Of a stretch of DNA of 64,000 bases, positions 8,700 to 17,411 are shown piece by piece; the first letter of the stretch is position 1; each line of letters starts with the position of its first letter. The position numbers and the translations under genes were made by a program. Location: positions 310,001 through 374,000 of the forward strand of contig NZ_JARXYP010000002.1 in the NCBI RefSeq assembly GCF_029893805.1. Reading direction: 5' to 3'. Origin of the DNA: Streptomyces sp. SAI-135 (GTDB taxonomy: Bacteria > Actinomycetota > Actinomycetes > Streptomycetales > Streptomycetaceae). Under the pieces are notes generated by a model. That model did no database searches, had not been told where the DNA came from, and saw nothing but the letters and a program-made list of their open reading frames with translations.

Positions 8700-8719
8700 G
8701 ATTCGTCACTGGACGAATC
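8700..8719. promoter_or_regulatory. Perfect palindrome between the MFS and ArsR-type genes
   Basis: GATTCGTC-ACTG-GACGAATC has 8-bp perfect arms with a 4-nt spacer. It sits midway in the 89-nt gap between two divergent starts, the expected place for an operator of the ArsR-like protein controlling both promoters. Symmetry is seen; binding is inferred. Confidence 0.65.
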
Positions 8720-8749
8720 GGAGCGGACTTCCGGCGGTAGCATGGCCGG

Positions 8750-9730
8750 GTGCTGCGTTTCAAAGTCTCCGTCGAGGACCTGCTGCGCAGCCGCTTCGCA
8801 CTGTCGCCCGCGCTGGACCTCTGCTTGCTGCTGCGCTCACTCGCCGGTCACGACCGGCCGCTGCCGCGAGCCTGGGCCTCCCGGCTCAGGCCGGCCTTTG
8901 AACGGCTTCGCCGCGAGACCGAACTGGACGCCGCCCTCGCCCTGCAGGCCCCGCGGGGCGGACCGAACTTCGTCGCCCCTCCCCCGCGCGGCCTCAACCA
9001 GACCTGGGCAGACGACCTGGCCATGATCCGGGCCACACCACTTGAAGCGGCCCGCCGCGAGTTCGCCGCCACCGCGACCGGCCCTTCGGCCCGTGAACCC
9101 CGCGTACGCGCAGTACTGGAGTCACCGGACGCCGTCGCCAGGATTGCCGAGGCGATGGACCAGGCATGGCACGAGCTGCTCGCCGCGGACTGGCCGCAAC
9201 TGCGCGCGATCTGTGAGCGCGATGTCGTGCACCGGGTGGGTGTGATCGGCGAACACGGCTGGGCCACGGCGATCGAGAGCCTGCACCCGAGCATCGCCTG
9301 GCACGCCGGCGGTATCGAGATCGGCCACTTTCCCCAAGTGGGAACGGTTCACCTCGCCGGCGACGGGCTCCTGCTGATCCCTTCGGTCTTCGTCGGGAAC
9401 ATCGCCGCCCACCTGGAAGATCCCTGGCCCAGAACCTTGGTCTATCGCGCCCGCGGCACCGCCGCCCTGTGGGACGAACAGGAGACCGTCCCCCAACCGG
9501 ACGCGCTGACCACTCTGGTCGGCCGGTCACGAGCGCGACTGCTGTTGGCGCTGGATGCCCCGGCCAGTACCAGTCAACTCGCCCGAAGCCTCGCCATGGC
9601 ACCCGGCGCGGTAGGAGACCACCTCGCCATCCTGCGAGGCGCGGGGCTACTCGTCCGCGCCCGGTCCGGACGGTCGGTGCTCTACCGGCGCACCCCGCTC
9701 GGCGAGGCACTGGTCGCCGGTTCGGGCTGA
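8750..9730 (+). CDS. ArsR-like winged-helix regulator with N-terminal DUF5937-type domain, 326 aa
   Basis: The start is GTG at 8750. The first ~240 residues form the DUF5937-like sensing region (MLRFKVSVEDLLRSRFALSP start, GTVHLAGDGLLLIPSVF). The last ~80 residues are an ArsR winged helix: LLLALDAPASTSQLARSL, then MAPGAVGDHLAILRGAGL and the wing RSGRSVLYRRTPLG. No CxC metal site is visible, so it probably senses an organic ligand rather than a metal. It is divergent from the MFS exporter with a palindrome between them, a common exporter-repressor layout in Streptomyces. Confidence 0.85.
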   Translation: MLRFKVSVEDLLRSRFALSPALDLCLLLRSLAGHDRPLPRAWASRLRPAFERLRRETELDAALALQAPRGGPNFVAPPPRGLNQTWADDLAMIRATPLEAARREFAATATGPSAREPRVRAVLESPDAVARIAEAMDQAWHELLAADWPQLRAICERDVVHRVGVIGEHGWATAIESLHPSIAWHAGGIEIGHFPQVGTVHLAGDGLLLIPSVFVGNIAAHLEDPWPRTLVYRARGTAALWDEQETVPQPDALTTLVGRSRARLLLALDAPASTSQLARSLAMAPGAVGDHLAILRGAGLLVRARSGRSVLYRRTPLGEALVAGSG

Positions 9731-9796
9731 GCGCAGATCTGCACTGTTCATGAGGCGCCGCCAGCAGATCGTCCGCCAAGTCGGGCAGCCGAGTAG

Positions 9797-10108
9797 CTGG
9801 AACTGCTGTCCGTCACAGGAACCCAGGACCTGAGCGTCACCGAGGTCACGCCACCCGAGGGGGTTGAGCGCGACGGAACCAGGAAGGCAGCGCTGACCGG
9901 CGCCTCCCAGGACGCCAGAGGCTCCCCGATCAACACCTGGCGGCCCTGTCCCAGCACAGGTGGTTTTCGTCCCGGGACTCACGACGCCGCACGTCCGGTC
10001 ACGCAACGGCTTTCCGCCCTGCCGGACGGCTGGACCCCATCCGCCAGGGCCGCCTACCGCAACCTCCACGGCCTGCGCCGGCCCGACCGTGCCGAGGCCG
10101 CCGACTGA
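9797..10108 (+). other. Unassigned open frame in a 550-nt gap, probably decayed coding sequence
   Basis: Between the ArsR-type gene and the NTF2 gene only this start-less 103-codon frame looks protein-like, with VTEVTPPEGVERDGTRKAA and a basic C-terminal end (LPDGWTPSARAAYRNLHGL). It directly follows a TAG, lacks an ATG/GTG start and a ribosome site, and matches no family I know. It may be the 3' remnant of a lost gene. The rest of 9731-10281 shows nothing. Confidence 0.2.
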
Positions 10109-10281
10109 AACGGCAGCGCGCCATGGGGCGGCCCACAAGGCCGGGTCACGCTCCGTCTCGACCGGCGCGTAGCGGATGACCAGGCCGCCCGTGAGTGTGC
10201 CCTCGTCGAACAGGCGGGGCGGTAGCCGGGCGCCGTCGGCAGGTCTCCGATGATCGCGGGGGCGCAGTGCCTGGCCTCGTC

Positions 10282-10683
10282 CTACAAGGAGTTGTCCAGG
10301 GTCAGGGCGAGTTCGGCGATACGCCACCTGCCGTCGGAGCGTCGCAGGCTGAAGGTGTAGACGCCGGTCGAGATCATCTGGATGCTCTCGCCGGTGTTCC
10401 TCGTCTGCAGCAGACAGGCCCGCACCTGGGCGGTGTCGGCGTCCGTCGCCGTGGCCACGACGTTGCCGAGGTGGTGCCGCACCCTTCCCATCTGGGCCGT
10501 GTGCCCGTCACGGATGAAGTCGAGCACCGCCGCGCGTCCGGCGACCGGGCCGAGCAACCCCTGTCCGGGCATCGTGAAGGTCCAGACGGTGTCTTCGGTC
10601 AGGACCGATTCCAGCTCGCGCACGTTCAGCTCGTCCAGGGCGTGGGCGTAGTGCGCCACCGTCTGCTGGAGTTCGGTGATCAC
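10282..10683 (-). CDS. NTF2/SnoaL-like protein, 133 aa
   Basis: The GTG start at 10683 overlaps the ADH stop (GTGA), so the two are translationally coupled. The cone-shaped SnoaL/NTF2 pattern is visible: an N-terminal helix (QTVAHYAHALDELNVREL), LTEDTVWTFTMPGQG, FIRDGHTAQMGRVRHHLGN and a final sheet ending RRSDGRWRIAELALTL. Members are small ketosteroid-isomerase-like enzymes or binding proteins. With the upstream quinone-oxidoreductase-like ADH it may act on the product of that enzyme. No catalytic assignment is possible. Confidence 0.8.
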   Translation of the reverse strand: MITELQQTVAHYAHALDELNVRELESVLTEDTVWTFTMPGQGLLGPVAGRAAVLDFIRDGHTAQMGRVRHHLGNVVATATDADTAQVRACLLQTRNTGESIQMISTGVYTFSLRRSDGRWRIAELALTLDNSL

Positions 10684-11678
10684 GAGGTCACCGTCAGCAC
10701 GATCTTGCCCTGGATGTGGCCCTGCGCGGCTCGCGTGTGTGCGTCGGCCGCTTCGGACAGCGGGTAGGTGCTGTCCACCCCGACCGTGAGTGCGCCCTCG
10801 TCGAACAGGCGGCCGATCTCGGCGAGTTGGGGACCGTTGGAGCGCACCTGAATGTTCGAGACGGTGATGCCCAGACGCGCTGTCTCTTCCGGGTCGTACT
10901 GGGCGAAGAACACCGGAAGCATCGTCCCTCCGCGCTTGAGCACGTTCAGGAAGCGTGCGCTGTCCGGGCCGCCGACGGTGTCGATCACCAGGTCGACACC
11001 ACTGACGACGTCCGCGGCCTTCGTCGTGGTGTAGTCGATGAACTCGTCGGCGCCGAGCTTGCGCAGGAACTCCTCGTGCCGGCTCGAGGCCACCGCGATG
11101 ACGTGTGCCCCCTTCCACTTCGCCAACTGCACCGCGAAGTGGCCCACTCCCCCGGCGGCCCCGTTGACCAGCACGGTCATCCCTGGCGTGATCGGCACCG
11201 GCCGGTGCACCTGGCCGGTGAACGGAGACGGCACGTCATGGCCGAGATCAACCAGGTACTGCCATGCTGTCAGCACGGCCATCGGCGCACCGGCCGCCTG
11301 CACGTGGTCGATGTCGGCCGGCTTGTGAGCCAGGTCGGCAGTCGGCGCGGCCACGTACTGGGCGTACGTCCGGCCGTCGAAGCCGGGGAACCGCAGCATG
11401 CCGAAGACCTCGTCACCGACGGCGAACCCCCGCACGTCCGGAGCGACAGCCTCGACCACGCCGGACATGTCCGTGCCGGGGATCAGAGGGAACTCCAGCG
11501 CCGGCCTCATCTCGGCCGGCATGACCTTCATCCCCTCACGCAGGTACCAGTCCGGCGGGTTGATGCCCACCGCGTGCACCCGGACCAGCACCTCGCCCGG
11601 ACCGATCTCGGGAACCGGCACCTCGTCGTACCGCAGAACCTCCGGCCCGCCCGCTGCCTGGATCTGGATCGCCTTCAT
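10680..11678 (-). CDS. Zinc-independent medium-chain ADH / quinone oxidoreductase-like enzyme, 332 aa
   Basis: It starts at the ATG at 11678. It has the GroES-like N-domain (VLVRVHAVGINPPDWYLREG, GTDMSGVV) and the NAD(P)-binding motif VLVNGAAGGVGHFAVQLAKW near residue 180. The catalytic and structural zinc cysteines are absent, as in zeta-crystallin-type NADP(H):quinone or enone reductases. It is coupled to the downstream NTF2 gene and divergent from the LysR gene at 11801, whose product is the likely regulator. It probably reduces reactive enones or quinones; the substrate is not known. Confidence 0.88.
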   Translation of the reverse strand: MKAIQIQAAGGPEVLRYDEVPVPEIGPGEVLVRVHAVGINPPDWYLREGMKVMPAEMRPALEFPLIPGTDMSGVVEAVAPDVRGFAVGDEVFGMLRFPGFDGRTYAQYVAAPTADLAHKPADIDHVQAAGAPMAVLTAWQYLVDLGHDVPSPFTGQVHRPVPITPGMTVLVNGAAGGVGHFAVQLAKWKGAHVIAVASSRHEEFLRKLGADEFIDYTTTKAADVVSGVDLVIDTVGGPDSARFLNVLKRGGTMLPVFFAQYDPEETARLGITVSNIQVRSNGPQLAEIGRLFDEGALTVGVDSTYPLSEAADAHTRAAQGHIQGKIVLTVTS

Positions 11679-11748
11679 CGCGCCTGTCGCTTTCTTCGGG
11701 AAACGTTGCTCCTTGAGTCAAAGCCCGGGACGGCACGGCCGTCCAAGA

Positions 11749-11764
11749 CCGGTTCGGCAACCGG
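11749..11764. promoter_or_regulatory. Palindrome in the ADH/LysR divergent region
   Basis: CCGGTT-CGGC-AACCGG is a perfect 6-bp inverted repeat, 36 nt before the LysR start and inside the 122-nt divergent spacer. This is the usual place for a LysR recognition site. The core differs from the loose T-N11-A consensus, so the assignment is tentative. Confidence 0.4.
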
Positions 11765-11800
11765 ATCATTCCGAAACGGCATGACGCGTACCCTGCAAGG

Positions 11801-12676
11801 GTGAACGATCTCGGACAGGACCTGGAACTGCGGCTCGTGCGCTACTTCACCGTGGTGGCGGCGCACCAGCACTTCGGCCGGGCCGCCGCGGACCTCCACG
11901 TGGCCCAGCCGGCACTGAGCCGTCAGATCCAACGACTCGAGAAATACCTCGGCACACGGCTGCTGGACCGCACCCCTCAGGGCACCCGGCTCACTCCGGC
12001 CGGCCAGACGTTCCTCCCCCGGGCCCAAGCCCTGCTCCAGGCCGCCCGCCAGGCAGAGCTGGCCGTGCGGGAACAAGCCCGAACCGCACGCATCACCATC
12101 GGCTATGTCGAGGACCTGGTGATCACTCCCGCCGTGCGGGAACTGCGCCGCCGTCACCCCGACGCCGAGATCGCCACCCGGCATCTGCACTGCCGCGACG
12201 TCGGGGCACTGTCCGACAAGCGCGTCGACGCCCTGATCGCGCGGGCCCCGCTGCCGCTCGCCGCAGACGATGTCCTCACCGCTCCGCTGTACGAGGAGCC
12301 CCGGATGCTCGTGGTCCCGGACGGCCATCCCCTGGCCGACCGCGCGTCGGTGACCGCGGAGGAACTGGCCGGGGAAGAGGTGGCGCCGTGCGCGTTCGAG
12401 ACCGCGGACTGGGTGTCCTACCGGATCCTCGGAGCCGGCGTGCCGCCGATCGAGAGCTACGAGGACAAGCTCGAACTCGTCGCGAGCGGCAGGGCCATCG
12501 CCGTACTGCCGGTCGGCGATCGGCGTAGCTCACTGCGTCCCGATCTCGTCACTGTCCCGGTCGAGGGCGCTCCCCCCAGCCGGGTCGTCCTGGTCAGCCG
12601 AAAGGGCGACCCGAATCCGATGATCAGGAATCTCCGGTTCGCCGCCGAGGCCGTCCTAACCGCCCCGGCATCCTGA
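11801..12676 (+). CDS. LysR-family transcriptional regulator, 291 aa
   Basis: The GTG start at 11801 gives a full-length LysR protein. The N-terminal winged helix spans about residues 8-70 (VRYFTVVAAHQHFGRAAADL, VAQPALSRQIQRLE, LGTRLLDRT). A linker helix and the two-lobed periplasmic-binding-like effector domain follow (RITIGYVEDLV to VVLVSRKGDP). It is divergent from the ADH-NTF2 pair, so by family habit it should activate that pair in response to a small inducer and repress itself. Confidence 0.92.
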   Translation: MNDLGQDLELRLVRYFTVVAAHQHFGRAAADLHVAQPALSRQIQRLEKYLGTRLLDRTPQGTRLTPAGQTFLPRAQALLQAARQAELAVREQARTARITIGYVEDLVITPAVRELRRRHPDAEIATRHLHCRDVGALSDKRVDALIARAPLPLAADDVLTAPLYEEPRMLVVPDGHPLADRASVTAEELAGEEVAPCAFETADWVSYRILGAGVPPIESYEDKLELVASGRAIAVLPVGDRRSSLRPDLVTVPVEGAPPSRVVLVSRKGDPNPMIRNLRFAAEAVLTAPAS

Positions 12677-13015
12677 CCGACCGCACCCCCTGCATGAGCA
12701 GGCCTTAGCCGCCGCCGGCGTCAGCCAAGGCCCACCGAACCGGCCATGACCGTGTCGGCATCGGCTACGGCAGCCCGTTGACGACGACGCACGTCCGCTC
12801 ACGCATACGGCTCCGGACGCGAAGCCCGAGGCCGAGCACGAGCCCCAACCCAAGATGCCCGCGTCCTGAAGGGCGAACGGACAGGTGGAGGGCAGGCCGA
12901 CGTGGCCGACCTTGGCTCCACCCGCATCGACCGTTGGCTTGCGAGGACCAGCAGGCCGGTTGTCCAGCTGGCTCATTCAATTACCAAAGGAATACTTCGA
13001 TCTCTGCGGCACATC

Positions 13016-13044
13016 TTGTCAAAGGTCAAACGGACTCCTACAGT
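13016..13044 (+). promoter_or_regulatory. Sigma-70-type promoter for the GH16 gene
   Basis: TTGTCA, exactly 17 nt, then TACAGT, in an AT-richer stretch 65 nt upstream of the GH16 ATG. This matches the housekeeping consensus well and implies a leader of about 60 nt. The rest of 12677-13015 holds no gene that I recognise. Confidence 0.6.
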
Positions 13045-13109
13045 CCAGCGACAAGTGGAGCGTGGGACCGCTCCCACCACTCTTCGTTCATCCAAGCAAT
13101 GGAGCTGCG

Positions 13110-13844
13110 ATGACCGTTCCGTCTCGCCGACCGAGCCGCAGGCGCATACTCGGTGCCGCACTGGCCGTGCCTCCCTCGCTGATGCTGGGTGCGCAGACAG
13201 CACGGGCCGCATCCTGGGGCAGCCCGGTGACCGTCAACTCCTGGACCAAGATCAACGCGAGATGGACCGCCAACAACGAGCTGCAGACGTACCGGCCGGA
13301 CTGCGTCTGGTACGAGGGCAACACACTGGTGATCAAGGCGTACAACGCCGGCGGCGGGGCCTACTACTCAGGCCGTGTGGAGTCGACGGCGCGGTACGGG
13401 TACGGCACATACAGCTTCACCGCCAACATGCCCAACGGAAGGGGGCTGTTGCCGGCGGTGTGGGCGGCGTACCTGAATCCGTGGCTGCCCGAGTTCGACG
13501 CCGCTGAGATCGTGGGACAGAACCCGGGGGTCGTCTACCAAACGTCCCACGACGTCAACAACGCCCAGCAGCAGTTCTCGAGGACGAACTCCTCCGGCTG
13601 GACGAACTCGTACCACACCTACTCGTTCAGCTGGTTCCCGGACCACATCGACTTCGCCGTGGACGGCAACATCACGGGCACCACCTGGTACAGGACCCCG
13701 GCCGGAACGGGACTGCGCTTCATCGCCAACATCGCCGTCGGCGGTGACTGGCCCGGCAACCCGGACTCCTCCACCTGGGCCACCGCTGACGGCGCCCGCT
13801 ACCTCAAGATCTCCTCCATCACCCACACGCCGTACACCCCATGA
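13110..13844 (+). CDS. Secreted glycoside hydrolase family 16 protein, 244 aa
   Basis: The ATG at 13110 has GGAG six nt upstream. It begins with an arginine-rich Tat-like signal (SRRPSRRRILGAAL, hydrophobic core, ARA-A cleavage near residue 33). The mature part has the GH16 jelly-roll features: a strand with VESTARYGYGTYSFTANMPN, LLPAVWAAY, the catalytic region LPEFDAAEIVG (Glu-x-Asp-x-x-Glu) and WFPDHIDFAVDG. Canonical GH16 enzymes read ExDxxE, so nucleophile and acid/base are kept. It should cleave a beta-1,3/1,4-glucan, carrageenan/agar-like or similar glucan outside the cell. A promoter lies at 13016. Confidence 0.85.
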   Translation: MTVPSRRPSRRRILGAALAVPPSLMLGAQTARAASWGSPVTVNSWTKINARWTANNELQTYRPDCVWYEGNTLVIKAYNAGGGAYYSGRVESTARYGYGTYSFTANMPNGRGLLPAVWAAYLNPWLPEFDAAEIVGQNPGVVYQTSHDVNNAQQQFSRTNSSGWTNSYHTYSFSWFPDHIDFAVDGNITGTTWYRTPAGTGLRFIANIAVGGDWPGNPDSSTWATADGARYLKISSITHTPYTP

Positions 13845-13859
13845 GGTGAACCCGCCTTG

Positions 13860-14396
13860 GGCCTCGGCCGGCGGGAACCGTGTGCCGGTGATCGCCCAGC
13901 TGGTACAGGCCGATGAAGTCACCGTTCGGGACCTGATCCACCGGTGCAACGGGATCGGCCTGGCCTGCCTGTGACCCCAAGTGGGTGGGAAGCCGTCCCG
14001 CCTGCTCAAGTCTGACGACGAGGACTTCGTCGATCCGCGCCGCACGACCCGACGGTGCCGGTCTACGTCATCCTGGACAACCTGTCCGCCCGTAAAGGCG
14101 CCGACATCCGCGGCTGGCCGAAGAGGCACAAGGCCGAGCTGTGCTTCACCCCGACCTACGCCTCGTGGGCGTACCCGATCGAGGCGCAGGTCGGACCGCT
14201 GAGGCAGTTCACCATCGCCCAATCGAACCACCCCAACCACAGCGTGCAGACCCGGGCCCTGCATGCCTACCTGCGCCGGCGCAACGCCAACACCCGCCAC
14301 CGTGACATCCTGGCTGCCGAACGCAGGGAACGCGCCCGCATCCGCGGCGAGAAGGGCATCCTCTGGGGTGGACGCCCCCTCGCAGCCGCAGCCTGA
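13860..14396 (+). pseudogene. IS630-family transposase remnant with internal deletion
   Basis: Three pieces in order match an IS630 transposase: the N-terminal helix-turn-helix end (VPVIAQLVQADEVTVRDLIH, NGIGLACL), a middle scrap (SRLLKSDDEDFVD), and the C-terminal third (PVYVILDNLSARKGADI, CFTPTYASWAYPIEAQ, RQFTIAQSNHPNH). The pieces lie in different frames, and the central DDE part between roughly 14040 and 14055 is deleted. The terminal Glu motif is changed (PIEA retained, following residues altered). It sits directly behind the GH16 gene. Confidence 0.8.
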
Positions 14397-14415
14397 ACTC
14401 AAGTGAGCCCTCGCG

Positions 14416-15060
14416 TCACCTTCGCCAGAACAGGTGGTGCGTCACACCACTTGAGCTGGGCACGACCTCCAGGTGGAACCGGTCGAGCAGCTCGTCGGGG
14501 GACTCCCACAGGCGTAGTCCGGACCCGAGCTTCACCGGCGAGACCGCCACATGCATGGTTTCGACGAGGCCGGCGTCAAGGAACTGCCGGATGGTGGTGA
14601 CCCCGCCGCCGAGCCGGATGTCCTTGCCCTGCGCCGCTTCCCGCGCCCGTTCGAGGACCATGGCCGGGTCACCGTCGACGAAGTGGAACGTGGTGTCGGA
14701 GAGCGTGAACGACGGACGCGTGTGGTGGGTCAGGACGAACACCGGCGTGCGGAACGGGGGCTCCTGTCCCCACCAGCCGCGCCACTCATGGTCCGGCCAG
14801 GGCCCGCGCAGGGGCCCGAACTTGTTGCGGCCCATGATCTCGGCGCCGATGTTGCGCGCGAAGTCCCGTGTGAAGTAGTCGTCGAGACCCCGGCTCCCCC
14901 CAGGATCCGTGCGCATGGGCCAGCTCGCTGTGGCTCCGGCCCAGGCGAACAGCCTCTCGGGATGGTCAAGGCCGAACGGCTGCTCGAGACTCTGGTGCTC
15001 ACCGGCACCGATTCCGTCACTCGAGACGTTGAAGTTCATGACTCTCAGCAGTTGATCCAC
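14416..15060 (-). CDS. Dihydrofolate-reductase-like (RibD C-domain) protein, 214 aa
   Basis: The GTG at 15060, preceded by GAGGA, is chosen over an upstream ATG that adds an unconserved tail. The sequence shows the DHFR/RibD fold: MNFNVSSDGI at the start, GAEIMGRNKFGPLRGPW, TPVFVLTHHTR, IRLGGGVTTIRQFLDAGLVE and a final strand GVTHHLFWRR. Such proteins reduce small heteroaromatic or flavin-related substrates with NADPH; many Streptomyces paralogues have unknown substrates. It is monocistronic. The gap up to 15384 holds nothing recognised. Confidence 0.85.
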   Translation of the reverse strand: MDQLLRVMNFNVSSDGIGAGEHQSLEQPFGLDHPERLFAWAGATASWPMRTDPGGSRGLDDYFTRDFARNIGAEIMGRNKFGPLRGPWPDHEWRGWWGQEPPFRTPVFVLTHHTRPSFTLSDTTFHFVDGDPAMVLERAREAAQGKDIRLGGGVTTIRQFLDAGLVETMHVAVSPVKLGSGLRLWESPDELLDRFHLEVVPSSSGVTHHLFWRR

Positions 15061-15384
15061 GTGTGTCCTCGTCAGTCCTGTCGCGCCATCGTGCGGCGAG
15101 GCGCCGCACATCATGACGTCGAACGGGACGTGGCTGGATCGACCGCGGCCCCCAACTTTCTTTTCAGGCGTGTCAGAAGACGGCCCAGACGTCGCACCGG
15201 ACGTTACCGCCCGCCCAACCGCTCCAACCGCCAGCCCGGCGCACCTACGCGGTCAGCCTGCGGCCGTCCCAGGATGCGGTCGCCGCAGTCTTAACGTTCC
15301 GGTGCACCTGTGAGCTTCACTCAAAGCGGTCGACCCCGTCGGCCGCTGGAGTCCGGCCTGCGGACCTCCCGGCTTGCGGGGCGC
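15061..15384. other. Intergenic stretch without recognised gene
   Basis: Lies between the upstream end of the DHFR-like gene and the 3' end of the response-regulator gene, both on the minus strand. I see only short overlapping frames without ribosome sites and no clear hairpin. Confidence 0.4.
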
Positions 15385-16065
15385 TCAGCTCGCCAGGCCG
15401 TGCCGGTATGCGTAGACGACCGCCTGGACGCGGTCGCGAAGGTTCAACTTGGTGAGGATGCGGGAGACGAACGTCTTCACCGTCTCCTGGCTGATGACCA
15501 GGGCGGCGGCGATCTCGCTGTTGGACAGGCCGTCCGAGATCAGCCGCAGCACCTCCAACTCGCGCGGGGTGAGCGGGATGTCGGTGGGGGCGCCGTGGGC
15601 GGGGCGGATGCGGGCCGCGTACCGGCCGACGAGCTGGCGGGTGACGTCGGGGTCCAGCAGCGCCGCCCCCATGGCCACCGTGCGGATTCCGTGCAGCAGG
15701 CGGTCGGGCGGGGCGTCCTTGAGCAGGAAGCCGCTCGCTCCGGCGCGCAGTGCCTCGTAGACGTACTCGTCCAGGTTGAACGTGGTGATCACGAGGACCT
15801 TGACGGGGTGGGCGACCCCGGCCCCCGCCAGCAGGCGAGTGGCTTCGAGGCCGTCGAGGATTGGCATGCGGATATCCATGACCACGACGTCCGGCGTGAG
15901 TTCGCGCGCGAGTTCGACGCCGGTCTGCCCGTCGCCGCACTCGCCGACCACCTCCATGTCGGGCTGTGCGTCGATGATGGTGACCAGGCCCATGCGGATG
16001 AGCGCCTGGTCGTCGCAGACGAGGACCCGGGTCGGTGCGGTCCCGGACGGTGAAGAGGTGCTCAC
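15385..16065 (-). CDS. NarL/LuxR-type response regulator, 226 aa
   Basis: The GTG start at 16065 overlaps the kinase stop by 4 nt (GTGA). The receiver domain (residues 12-130) carries the acidic pair in VLVCDDQ, the phospho-acceptor Asp64 in VVVMDIRMP, a Thr switch in VLVITTFN and Lys in GFLLKDAP. A C-terminal LuxR helix-turn-helix follows (LTPRELEVLRLISDGLSNSE, then SQETVKTFVSRILTKLNLRD). It is the partner of the coupled histidine kinase and probably acts on promoters outside this window; whether it controls the linked CPBP gene is untested. Confidence 0.95.
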   Translation of the reverse strand: MSTSSPSGTAPTRVLVCDDQALIRMGLVTIIDAQPDMEVVGECGDGQTGVELARELTPDVVVMDIRMPILDGLEATRLLAGAGVAHPVKVLVITTFNLDEYVYEALRAGASGFLLKDAPPDRLLHGIRTVAMGAALLDPDVTRQLVGRYAARIRPAHGAPTDIPLTPRELEVLRLISDGLSNSEIAAALVISQETVKTFVSRILTKLNLRDRVQAVVYAYRHGLAS

Positions 16066-17411
16066 GAGCGGCTCCTGGCCGGAATCCGCGCCCGGACAAC
16101 GAAGCCGCCGCCCGCACCGGCGCCCGCGCTGAAGTCGCCGCCGAGGACGTCGACCCGCTCGCGCAGACCGGCCAGACCCCGCCCGCTGCCACCGACGGCG
16201 GCGGCCCGTGAGCCGGCACCGTCCGTGCTGACCTCCACGGTGATCTCCCTCTCCCCGTGCCGCACGGTGACCGAAGTGCGGCTGCCGTGAGCGTACTTGA
16301 GCGCGTTGGTCAGTGCTTCCTGCACCACCCGGTAGGCCACGAGGTCGGCGCTGCCGGTGGACACCGGCGGGGTGCCCTCCTCGGTGAACGCCACCGGCTG
16401 GCCCGCCCGGCGGGTCTGCTCCACCAGGGTGAGGAGGCGGCCGACCGCCGGTGACCTGGGCTCCCCCGGGCCGTCACCGGCGCTCCCGGTGCCGTGATCG
16501 GGGTTGAGCAGGTCCAAAAGGTGCCGCAGATCGGTGATCGCTCGCCGGCCGGTGTCGGACACGGCACTCAGGCACTGGTCCAGCCGTTCCGGCGCGGCGG
16601 TCAGATAGCGGGCGGCCTCCGCCTGCACCACCATCGCCGTCACGTGATGGGTCACGACGTCGTGCAACTCCCGCGCGATCCGCGTGCGTTCGTCAGTCCG
16701 GGTCTCCACCGCGATCCGCCTGCGCCGCTCGGCCTCCGCCCGCCGGGTGGTGCGCAGCCAGCCCCCGGCGCCCCACGCCAGAGCCAGCGCCAGGTAGAAC
16801 GTCACGAATCCCGTGACGTCCTCCCCGGATCCGGCCTGAGCAAGGGTCACTGCCAGTGCCACGTACGCTGCGGTCAGGCCCAACACGCAGATCCGGCGGT
16901 GCCGTTCCAGGTGCGAGCCGGTGCTCACCAGCATGACGGGCATCGCGGTGGCCGCGAAGGTGTGGTAGCCGCGAAGCTGGTCGACGGCGAACGCGCAGGA
17001 CACCAGAGCCAAGGAGAGGAACGGCAACCGCCGCCGCACCGCGAGCGGCAGGGACTCCAGCAGGATCACCACGACGGCCAGTGCGTCGTGCGGGCGGTCG
17101 GAGACGCCCCCGAGAACCGTCCCGTTGCTGCGCAGCGCCGGCACGAACGAACCGGTCAGCAGAAACAGCCCGAAGGGAAGGTCCCGCACGACGACGTCCA
17201 GCCGGTACCAGGCGCCCCTCAGTCTCTTCTGTACTGCGCCCAGCCGGCGCTGGATCCCGCCCAGCCGGCGGCGGATCGCCACCTGCCCTCCCGTGCGCGC
17301 AAACGGCCGGAGCCGGGCCCCGGCCGACCGGTGCCCGGCTCCGCCCTCGCAGTGCCCGCCACCGTTCGTCCGGTGCTCCGGCGTCCCGGCGGATCCCTGT
17401 TCCCTCATCAC
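16062..17411 (-). CDS. Membrane sensor histidine kinase of the HisKA_3 family, 449 aa
   Basis: The GTG at 17411 overlaps the CPBP gene stop (GTGA); an ATG one codon later is equally possible. A basic N-terminal tail of about 75 residues precedes several membrane segments (residues ~85-220). Next come the dimerisation and phospho-acceptor helix with His in RIARELHDVVTHH near residue 250, an N-box (ALTNALKYAHG) and a G-box (GRGLAGLRERV). It therefore autophosphorylates and passes phosphate to Asp64 of the next gene product. It has no large extracytoplasmic domain, so the signal is likely within or at the membrane. Confidence 0.94.
   Translation of the reverse strand: MMREQGSAGTPEHRTNGGGHCEGGAGHRSAGARLRPFARTGGQVAIRRRLGGIQRRLGAVQKRLRGAWYRLDVVVRDLPFGLFLLTGSFVPALRSNGTVLGGVSDRPHDALAVVVILLESLPLAVRRRLPFLSLALVSCAFAVDQLRGYHTFAATAMPVMLVSTGSHLERHRRICVLGLTAAYVALAVTLAQAGSGEDVTGFVTFYLALALAWGAGGWLRTTRRAEAERRRRIAVETRTDERTRIARELHDVVTHHVTAMVVQAEAARYLTAAPERLDQCLSAVSDTGRRAITDLRHLLDLLNPDHGTGSAGDGPGEPRSPAVGRLLTLVEQTRRAGQPVAFTEEGTPPVSTGSADLVAYRVVQEALTNALKYAHGSRTSVTVRHGEREITVEVSTDGAGSRAAAVGGSGRGLAGLRERVDVLGGDFSAGAGAGGGFVVRARIPARSRS

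Noticed and set aside
9647..10327. 226-codon minus-strand frame beside the ArsR-type gene
   Set aside because: No ribosome site, no family features, and it overlaps real genes on both ends.
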